A stretch of 23,655 bases of DNA from Pelargonium cotyledonis (taxonomy: Eukaryota > Streptophyta > Magnoliopsida > Geraniales > Geraniaceae), in assembly GCA_036897625.1 (NCBI GenBank), contig JAYMTA010000853.1, forward strand, positions 1-23,655, read 5' to 3'. Shown here one piece after another: positions 1-13,793 of this stretch. Each line of letters begins with the position of its first letter. Position 1 is the first letter of the stretch. Under the pieces are notes generated by a model, which saw nothing but the letters and a program-made list of their open reading frames with translations, made no database searches and was not told the DNA's origin. The position numbers and the translations under genes were made by a program.

Positions 1-118
1 ATATATATGTATTATAAATTTACTCATTACCATATTGGCTCAGTAAATTTATTTCCATTTTGGCATGTGCACGCTTTGCTATCTTTTTTAACATCTGTTT
101 TATTTTTTTCCTTCCTAG

Positions 119-1608
119 CAACATGTTGCCCCTACATACAATCACCAAAACATTAGAGGAGGACGTGGAAGAGGAAGAGGAAATGGGGTATGACCTACTT
201 CTCTGGCTATATGTAATTTCATGCTTTGTATTTTAAACATTAATTAATTGGATGTACGAGATAGCTGATTTGGTGTTCCACATTTAAGACTGAACTAAAT
301 GGAAGTTGTCGGGTTGCACATTGTTGTGACTTCCACTGTGAAAGAGTGACAACTTAATGGTTATTTAGATCCATCCCCATCAAGAAATAAAACTATTGGA
401 CAAAATGTGTTGACTAATGGCCTCTGTGAGAGCAAAACCAAACCAATATGCAATTCATTTGTTTGTTGCTTAAATTTCCGAGTGATGGATGTGCTGTTTT
501 TTCTGGTTTGATTTTTTATCTCTGCAGTTGTCTTGTAATTCTTTCCCATAGTCATACTAGTTAATAATGCAATATATATGTGGGCAGAAAACAAAAGAAA
601 ATCTTAAAAAATATTAGTTCCGTACAGAATTGTCTGCTTTTTTTTTAGTTGAGCTACACAATAGAGTTAGCTCTCCCCTTTTAACCCAAAACCACACCCT
701 CCCCCACGCAATGGGATTCGAACCCACGACCTCCCACATGGAGACGTGTATCTTGGCCATTGCGTCATCCCCTAGGTGACAGAATCTACTTACATTTCTA
801 TTTCTGCTGCAAATGGAGGTGCTAGGTTATTGTGTTGGGTTTTTGTCAAGATCATTGCATTTAATCGAAAATGATGTTAATTATTACATTATGATGTAAC
901 TGTTTTATGTTAGTTTTAGACGAACAAAAAAAGTTACTCCCTCCGTCCCAAAATGAGTTTTCCTACTTTCTATTTTGAGAAAAATTAAGGAGAAGTTAGT
1001 TAGTGTGGTATGTTTACTATTGTATCCTCATGATCATGTGTTGAGAGATCTAACTAACTTTTTATAAGGATATTATTGACAATTCATACATAACTAAATT
1101 ACTAGAAAAGAAAATAAGACACTCATTTTGGGACGGAGGGAGTATTTCTTGTTGAATGTGAAAGAAAACAAATTCCAAAACTCAATGGAAAATCATTTCT
1201 CAATGATTGACCTAGAACTCCAAATATAAAAGGGGGCGTTGCTTTGTTTGGTGTTGAAGGCACTAAAGGTTGAAATGTTGAATCTTATCAAACTATATGA
1301 AATCTATTCAACTGAACCCTCAACGTTTTAAGTCTGCAGTTTTTATCTTGTTTTGGTGATTTCTCTTCTGCTCATCTAGAAAACACTACCTTGGTGTACT
1401 TGGTTTTTGACTGTTTCTGTATTTCGTTCTGTAGGTTTCACATTCTGTGACCCAGTTCACTGAGGAGTTTGATTTTATGGCAATGAATGAGAAATTCAAC
1501 AAGGATGAAGTATGGGGTCATCTTGGTAAAAGTAACAAACTTCAAGAGGATGGGGACTTACAAGATGAAAATGACGTGGGATCATCAAATCATGAAGCCA
1601 AGGTATAT

Positions 1609-1648
<40 letters not shown>

Positions 1649-1822
1649 ACAATATTTTTTCTTCAGTTTGATTTTTCATTTATCCCTCTCTTTCTTGTTA
1701 CACAGCCCGTTTATGTTAAGGATGATTTTTTTGATTCCTTATCGTGTGATGCTCTTAATCGTGGCTCACGTGGTGGAAGAACTAGGTTCTCTGAACAAAT
1801 GAAATTAGATACTGAGGTATTG

Positions 1823-1876
<54 letters not shown>

Positions 1877-2459
1877 GAAGTTGATTTGCAAATGTCTATC
1901 ATATGTATGCATAGACTGGATTTATTACATATCTTCCAACATTCCAAAAATATATTTTTTAACGTATCCATAATTTATTTAATAGGAAAAAAGTTTATAA
2001 CATACACATCATAAAAGTGATTTGTATATAATATTTTTTGAATAACAATCCCCTAGTATTAGGTCGGACCTTTTTTTTTTCCGTCTCCGAGTTTGAACCT
2101 TTCAGGTTTGGCAAAAAAAATTGTGTTATTTGAATATGCATATTTGTCTAGGCAAAGAAAAGTTGAATTTTCATTATTGTTTGAACATGAAAGCTTAAAA
2201 TATGAATTTTGTGAAGCATGTTGTTTTCCACCCCACTATTTAAAGTCCTGCTTTATTAGCTTAACATTTTGATGGTGTGCAGACATTTGGTGATTTCCCA
2301 AGAAACCGGGGAGGTCGAGGTGGGCACGGACCTTATCGAGGTGGCCGGTCTCGTGGTGGGTACTATGGAAGGGGGGGCTATGGTTATGGTTATGGTTATG
2401 GCTATGTTGGGAGGGGTGGTCGGGGATATAACATGTCAGGTAGAGGACCTCCTAACTAG
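119..2459 (+). CDS. DCP5: DCP5-like decapping/LSM14-family protein, copy A, 3' part (5' end outside window)
   Basis: DCP5 proteins promote mRNA decapping and translational repression in cytoplasmic P-bodies. Four exons are visible: 119-187, 1435-1602, 1706-1816 and 2283-2459 (stop TAG). All have AG/GT borders and phase 0 junctions, giving the C-terminal 174 residues. In order they hold an RGG-rich stretch (RGGRGRGRGNG), a DFDF box ([18 protein letters not shown]), an FFD box (YVKDDFFDSLS), a TFG box (FSEQMKLDTETFG, split by the last intron) and a Gly/Arg/Tyr-rich tail with a YG run. Exons 1-4 (LSM14 domain and Pro/Ser-rich linker) would lie to the left. The first three visible exons match the minus-strand copy B exactly in length, so this is its paralog. 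The reading frame is intact in what is seen. It could be a pseudogene only if the unseen 5' half is broken. Confidence 0.9.
631..778 (-). mobile_element. tRNA-derived SINE
   Basis: Read on the minus strand, this has pol III internal promoter boxes: an A-box-like TGACGCAATGG (757-767) and a B box GGTTCGAATCC (714-724), about 32 nt apart. A unique body follows, then an A9 run (638-646). The 7-bp sequence ACAGAAT occurs on both sides (624-630 and 779-785) and is a candidate target site duplication. The tRNA-like part does not fold into a full cloverleaf, which argues against a working tRNA gene. It sits in the intron at 188-1434 of DCP5 copy A. The family is not identified and the exact ends are approximate. 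Confidence 0.65.
937..1142. mobile_element. Stowaway-like MITE (Tc1/mariner type)
   Basis: A 206-bp element with perfect 21-bp terminal inverted repeats that begin CTCCCTCCGTCCC and include AAAATGAG. It is flanked by TA on both sides (935-936 and 1143-1144), as expected for a Tc1/mariner target site duplication. There is no coding capacity. It lies in the intron between the first two visible exons of DCP5 copy A. The near-perfect ends suggest a fairly recent insertion. Confidence 0.9.
1611..1645. repeat. (CT)n microsatellite, about 17 units
   Basis: Uninterrupted CT dinucleotide run starting 8 bases after the 5' splice site (exon end 1602) of the short intron 1603-1705 in DCP5 copy A. The matching intron in copy B (4298-4391) has only a trace of CT sequence at this place. 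Confidence 0.97.
1823..1874. repeat. (CT)n microsatellite, about 26 units with one TT interruption
   Basis: CT run starting 6 bases after the donor site of the last intron of DCP5 copy A. DCP5 copy B has a shorter CT run at the same place (minus strand, about 4165-4181), so the tract predates the duplication and has expanded here. Confidence 0.97.
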
Positions 2460-3303
2460 CTCCTCCTGGATTGTAACTGTGCTCTCCAAGTGTAAGTTTA
2501 AGACACGGAGGGCCACGTTTGTAGTAGCGTTTTCTGTAGTCGCGTTGTTTAGACTGATGAAAAAATAAGCAGAGCTCAAGACAGACTTGTATGTACTGCA
2601 TTTTGTTTTTGTGCCAAATCCCTTTTGCCAGAATTTTTATGGTATTGTTGAATACAAACAACAAGAGATGGTTTTGGATTTCATTGCCTGTTTTGGGTCA
2701 TAGAAAATTGTAGGATCCACCTCTTGTAATAAGTTTTATTATGGGTCTGTTTCGGGCCCTAACGTTGCTCTAAACGGGACTCTGTTCATGGATCCAGCGG
2801 CCTTTTTTTTTTTTTTTTTTTTTTCTGGAATAAATCGCAGATAATTCTCATGTCTGCGACTACTCTTGCTCGTCCGTGTTCAGTCGACTAGAATCTTGTA
2901 TTTATTTATTTACCTGCAACCAACTGCAACAGTCGAGAAATAACAGATGGGCCATATTCATTACCAATCTGACAACCAAAGTCGAACTTCAAAAACTATT
3001 TGAAACTCTTCCTCCATTCTAATGAAACAAAGAACAATAGAAATAATAACACAAGCAAATCAATATCATCTCATTCATGCTGTCACATTGTTGAAGTAAA
3101 TAAACAAGAGAAGGGGGTTGACAAGAAAAATAGAAGCAGTAGAGAACCCATTTCTGTCTTGGGGTCTGCTTCTTAACATTGTTTTTTCCCCTCACAACCA
3201 ACATAATAAGCACAAGCAAAGGCAGGCCCGCTAAATCTTTTTTGTAGGCACGATGACATATTACAAGTTCGAGCTAATTGTTACACGAAAAAACTAGGTG
3301 CGG
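2460..3303. other. Tail-to-tail intergenic spacer between the two DCP5 genes, with opposing poly(A) signals
   Basis: 3' untranslated and spacer sequence with no gene. A T22 run lies at 2803-2824. An AATAAA on the plus strand at 2829-2834 could serve copy A, 370 nt after its stop. TTTATTTATT at 2901-2910 reads AATAAATAAA on the minus strand and could serve copy B, about 400 nt after its stop. The two candidate signals are about 70 bp apart. Actual cleavage sites cannot be read from the sequence. Confidence 0.6.
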
Positions 3304-9576
<6,273 letters not shown>

Positions 9577-10222
9577 GGCAATGGTGTCGACGATTTCCTC
9601 TTCCTCCTCTGAGTAGAAGAAGCACAGATGATAGTACGGCGATGGAGCTTCTCTTCTCTTTACAGATTTTCTTCTGGTCTTACTCGATTCAAGTGAGGCG
9701 GGCTTGCTTGTAAATTTGAAGATTTCCGAGGACTTTGCTATAAAGAATAAGAATGTGGATTAGGCAATCTCGGCACAAATAATTTTCTCTCCCGGATCCG
9801 AACTGTGTCAAGTAGTCAAGTAATAACTATTGGTGCTTGTTTGGGTCATCTACTTGCCACGTGGACTCTGGACTGGCAATGTCTATAGACAGTTAGCCAA
9901 AACGGTGTTTGAAAATATGAAGATCTCTCTCTAGCATTATCGAGAGAGGAGTATTTATACTTGTTACCATTTTCATCATGATCCTTGTGTAGTTGTGTTC
10001 TAAGGAGCATATCGAAGTCACTAGAAGCCTCTACCGGTAAAAGTTAGGACCTTCATAACTATAAGTTAATCGTGTTTAATGTTCATAGAGTCTAGAAGTC
10101 TTTGAGAAAACTCGAGTATATAAATTGAACACACACATATTTACAAAGTTTGTGAATAATTTTTGTTTGCTTGTTAAAATAGATTTACAAACAAAGATAC
10201 TTTCACCGTCTTAAAATATAAT
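9577..10222. other. Upstream region and 5' UTR of DCP5 copy B
   Basis: No gene is visible. On the minus strand the bases just before the start codon are purine-rich and hold no upstream ATG for about 100 nt. A TTTATAG sequence near 9735-9745 could be a TATA-like element. Plus-strand CT/GA runs lie near 9925-9950. The transcription start is not determinable from sequence. Confidence 0.4.
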
Positions 10223-10715
10223 GGGTTAATTGGTTTTGTCTCCTCTAGATTGACCTTTTTTGAGTTTGAGCCCCTATTTAGGATTTAGCCTGTTTTGAGC
10301 CCCTGAACTCTAGTAATTTTTTTTATTAAACCCACGTTACATGTTTGAGTTGGTTTTGATGGGCATGTCATCTTGCCATGTCAAACTTCAACTGTGATAG
10401 ATGGAATGACAGCGTTTCATTTCATTTTTTTAAAGATAAAAACGTCAACACGATGTCGTTTCGGGTGTGATTATCTCGAAAAAAAAAAACGTTTTCATTC
10501 TATCTATCGCAACCGGAGGTTAACATAGACTAAAATCACAAGTGACATGATAATGACGTGTCACCCTAAGCTGACATGACACATCAAACCGACTACAATC
10601 GATATTGTAGGTTTAATTATTAAAAGAAATGAGTCCAAGGGCTCAAACCATGCAAACCCTAATCATGGGCTAAACCTTAAATAAGTTAGTACAAGGGAGG
10701 CAAATCATTTAACCC
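10223..10715. mobile_element. Non-autonomous element with long terminal inverted repeats
   Basis: The left end (GGGTTAATTGGTTTTGTCTC) and the inverted right end (GGGTTAAATGATTTGCCTCC) match imperfectly over roughly 100 bp. Both arms contain TTGAGCCCCT/TTGAGCCCTT and AATTATTAAA-like blocks in the same order. Flanks TAAAATATAAT and TAAAATAATAG are similar and might be a decayed target duplication. There is no ORF. The family is not recognised; a Mutator-like or other fold-back MITE is possible. Confidence 0.6.
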
Positions 10716-11059
10716 TAAAATAATAGTTCACCTTTTAACCATGAGGTTTCCTAAGCAGACCCGCAATCCGCACTTTTAAGTCATATTACATTCAAACTAA
10801 TCTTCATTCGAGTTGGGAGACCTCATGTTAAGCTGCAACAACCTTTCACTAGTTGACCAAAAGCTTGGTGGTGAAGAGTTAATTATGTATAAGTTGTCAT
10901 AATATTCATTTTAGAATCATTCAAGAAAAAAAAACTTATTTTAACTAACTCATTATAAATGTTTTGAAAAATATGGTAGTGCAGTAGTGCTTAGCTTAGA
11001 AGTGGTCTAATTTTTTTTCAAAAAAAAAAAGTGATATAAATTTTCTTTTTCTCCAAAGT

Positions 11060-13508
11060 ATCTATAACAAGAGTGGGTTAAAAATGGACATAAGTAAAGC
11101 CTATGGCATGGTCAAATAGGACTATCTGATGGAGGTAATGAAAGCTCAAGGCTTTTCCCAACACTGGAGAGATCTCATTAGGCAATGTATCTTCACTGTT
11201 TCCTACTCGGTCCCTGTTAACGGGAAAGAAACTACTTGGTTCCATCCCAAACAAATCCTCCGACAAGGTGATCCACTATCACCTTATCTTTTTCTTTTGG
11301 CGGCTGAGAGTTTTTCAGTTCTTATTGAAGAAGCCCATAGAAAAAAAAGAAATTAGAGCTCTTCAGATCTCTAGGGGGCTGATGTCAGCCATCTTCTCTT
11401 ATGACTCTTTTCTTTTTTTCCAACCCTTCTTAGATTCGTGCTAAAAAATTAAATCTATTATCCACTATTTTGAAGAAGCTTCAGGACATGCAATCAATAA
11501 AAAGAAATCAGAATGGTTCTTTAGCCCAAACATTCCTCATAGGTTTATTTGGATTTTCCAATGTATCCTCTCTTTAGGGGTTGTCTCCAATCCGGGGAAA
11601 TATTTGGGAATTCCCAACCTTGGTATGATTTCGAAAAAGAACATGTTTCTATACTTAAAGAAAAAAATGGAACAAAAGCTCCAAGGATAGAAAGTGAATC
11701 TGCTTTCCCAGGCTGGTAAACTTATCCTAATCCAGTCCACCCTGAATTCTCTTCTAGTCTTTGTGATGAATCTCTTTGATATGCCCAAATACTTCTCTCT
11801 TAATGGATAGATAGTTTTATATCCAAATTTTGGCGGTCAAATCTGGGGGAGAAAAAGGCATTCACTGGATCAAACAGAATGTTTTGGCTTCGCTTAAGGG
11901 CAGAGAAGGTATTAGGCTCAAAGACACTCATACTTTTAATAAAGCTCTTCTGGTGAGCCAATTCAAAAGAATCTTAAATAGTCTTGATAGCCTAGTTCAC
12001 AAGGCTTTGGTAGGGAAAATATGGAGTTGAGAAGTCTATCTGGAACTCAAAAGTTAAGTCTCCTTGTTCTTGGATTTGGAGGAGCTTATGTAAAAGAAGA
12101 GATTTTCTAATGGAAAACACGAAATGGAAAGACCATCATGATCTTTCAGGATATCTGGGTTGGACATCACTTCATTCTCTTTAGCTCTTCTATGAGTGTT
12201 GGTGAAAATAATAAAGTTGAATCCCTAATCCACCAGTCTCCTAGATCCAGGGATAGAGATAAGATTCTCCAATCCTTTCCTCTCGATATTGCTCGAGACA
12301 TTCTCGATCTGCCACTGCCCAAATAGGGCTTGATGGAAGAAAAACTCCTAAATGGAAGGATTCAAACATCTCCTCCAAGGCTTTCTCAGTGAAAAAGTCT
12401 TATGATATCAAAATTGGCTCCTTACTATCTTCGTCTCCCACAAGGGAAACCCCAGCTTGGAAATATCTATGGAGTTCCCCAATCCCAAAAATATTCATTT
12501 TTTTTTTGTTTTGGAAAGTTCTGAATGCGGCTCTCCCATCCAAGGTTTCTCTGTTTAAAAAGAAATTGTTCCAAGATCTTGTCTGTCCTAGGTATGGCTC
12601 CTATGAGAAAAATATGGCGCATCTCATCTTCCACTACCCGGACAGTGCCAAAATTTGGTTTGCCTCGCATCTCTCGGTTAGAATGGAGAGAGTCAACTCG
12701 TGTAGGGACTGGTTGTCCATCATTCTTGCTAAAGCTAGATCGAAAAATTTTAATGATCCAAACCCGCTCTTTTGGAGTACAGCTATTGTTTAGAAAATCT
12801 GGAATGCCAGAAATAATTCTTTATATAGACTCTGTCCATTTAATTGGAGATGGGTTTTTAACGAGACTACGTCTTTGGTAAGAGTTCTTCATAACTACAA
12901 TTTTCAAAGGAAAAACGTGGGAAAAAAGACAACTTTCTTCTCGGCTATCTATCAATCATAATAGCTAGCCTAAAAATCTTGAGGACATCAGCAATCTTAG
13001 ATCTGTCGGGTTAATCTAAGATGGTCTCTTCTCTCCATCTAAAGCTAGGTTCGGGTGAGAATTGCAGGATAGAAATGGGTCTCCTTGGCCTGCTGTAGCA
13101 AATTTTCTAAAGTCAAGAGTGTTTACAATGAAGAATTAGAAACAATATTATCAGCTAGCAACTTTATATTAGAAAACAATATTGTTAATGCTTATGTTTT
13201 TACTGATTCTCTGAATCTTTACAGGGATTTATGCTTGGTTTAGTCCGTTGACACCAGTAGCAGAGCGGACTGCGGAGCTACCCTAGCAAACATTAGATAT
13301 GTCCTTTTTGAAAAACACCTTAATGGTGCAGTTTTGTATGTGTTCTCGGGATGTTGTAGCTCCTGCCCATCATCTTGCTAGTATAGGCTCTAACAATCAA
13401 AACAAATTATAGGTTTGTAATAATTGGATGGACGTTTGCTCAGCTTTTGTTTAATATTATTATCTATGTTCATAAGATCATATCAAAAAGAAAAATAAAA
13501 TTAAAAAA
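11060..13508 (+). mobile_element. 5'-truncated, decayed LINE (L1-type) retrotransposon
   Basis: Translated fragments in shifting frames follow the order of a plant L1 ORF2. RT motif A (KMDISKAYG) lies near 11080-11110, RT motif B (QGDPLSPYLFLLAAESF) near 11262-11315, and the thumb/connection region (SGHAINKKKSEWFFSPN, GKYLGIPNLGMISKKN) at about 11475-11640. A zf-RVT domain (VKKSYDIKIGSLLSS, LWSSPIPKIF, LPSKVSLFKKKLFQDLVCP) is at about 12385-12660, and RNase H C-terminal remnants (YVFTDSLNLYRDL, then VCSRDVVAPAHHLASIG) at about 13190-13390. An A-rich 3' end lies at about 13480-13508. The endonuclease and N-terminal RT are absent. Stops (e.g. TAG at 11117-11119) and frameshifts are frequent. 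It cannot move by itself. Confidence 0.9.
11084..12793 (+). pseudogene. Reverse transcriptase / zf-RVT pseudogene of the LINE
   Basis: Longest readable pieces are 11129-11356 (RT palm, 75 residues), 11830-12030 (66 residues, like the region KIHW to FNKALL of plant LINEs) and 12389-12793 (134 residues, zf-RVT, with CP-x-YGS, H and other zinc-ligand-like positions). The catalytic FADD box expected near 11393-11406 is lost: ISRG is followed by a frame change and only a DS-F remnant. Internal stops separate the pieces. This is a dead copy of a transposon gene, not a host gene. Confidence 0.88.
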
Positions 13509-13570
13509 TCTTGAATTAATTGTTTTTCTTTTTATTTTTATACAAGTGAGATGGCATATTCTCTCTCCTA

Positions 13571-13629
13571 TGACGTGGACTATGGATTACGTGGCAGTGA
13601 GAGAAGACGTTGACCCCACCCCCACCAAT
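13571..13629 (+). promoter_or_regulatory. Candidate promoter cluster of the cytochrome b561 gene: paired ACGT elements, W box, CCAAT
   Basis: TGACGTGG at 13571-13578 and TACGTGGC at 13588-13595 are ACGT-core sites. The second fits the abscisic-acid response element consensus (C/T)ACGTGGC. A W-box core TTGACC lies at 13610-13615 and CCAAT at 13625-13629. All fall within 60 bp, 165-225 bp before the start codon. Only the motif match is seen; use is inferred. Confidence 0.45.
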
Positions 13630-13653
13630 CAAAAGAGGAAGAAGAGAAGAAAG

Positions 13654-13686
13654 ATGGATTTCACTCCTTGCTCCGATTCCGAGTAA
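13654..13686 (+). other. Candidate upstream ORF (10 codons plus stop) before cytochrome b561
   Basis: ATG to TAA encodes MDFTPCSDSE, ending 107 nt before the main start at 13794. The ATG has A at -3 and G at +4, a good initiation context. Whether it is in the mRNA depends on the unknown transcription start. Confidence 0.35.
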
Positions 13687-13793
13687 GGCACAAACACAAC
13701 AACCAATCTCTTCAATTGATCTCTCTCGCACAAAACTGAAAACCCTAGCCTCTATCTGTCTCTGCACAATCGGCGCCTTGTTGATCCCTAGAA

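Noticed and set aside
361-594. A 77-codon minus-strand frame in the copy A intron
   Set aside because: AT-rich, without recognisable features, inside a well-supported intron; chance length.
714-767. A possible tRNA gene on the minus strand
   Set aside because: Both internal promoter boxes and a TTCGAAT T-loop are present, but acceptor and anticodon stems do not pair, and an A-rich tail and flanking duplications fit a SINE better.
1487-2014. A 175-codon plus-strand reading frame rich in Leu/Ser repeats
   Set aside because: It runs through two CT microsatellites and two introns of DCP5 copy A in mixed frames; the Leu-Ser repeats are just translated CT runs.
11129-12793. Reverse transcriptase as a host or active gene (e.g. 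retron or telomerase-like)
   Set aside because: Motif order and the zf-RVT and RNase H remnants are those of a plant L1-type LINE, and stops, frameshifts and a lost FADD box show that it is dead.
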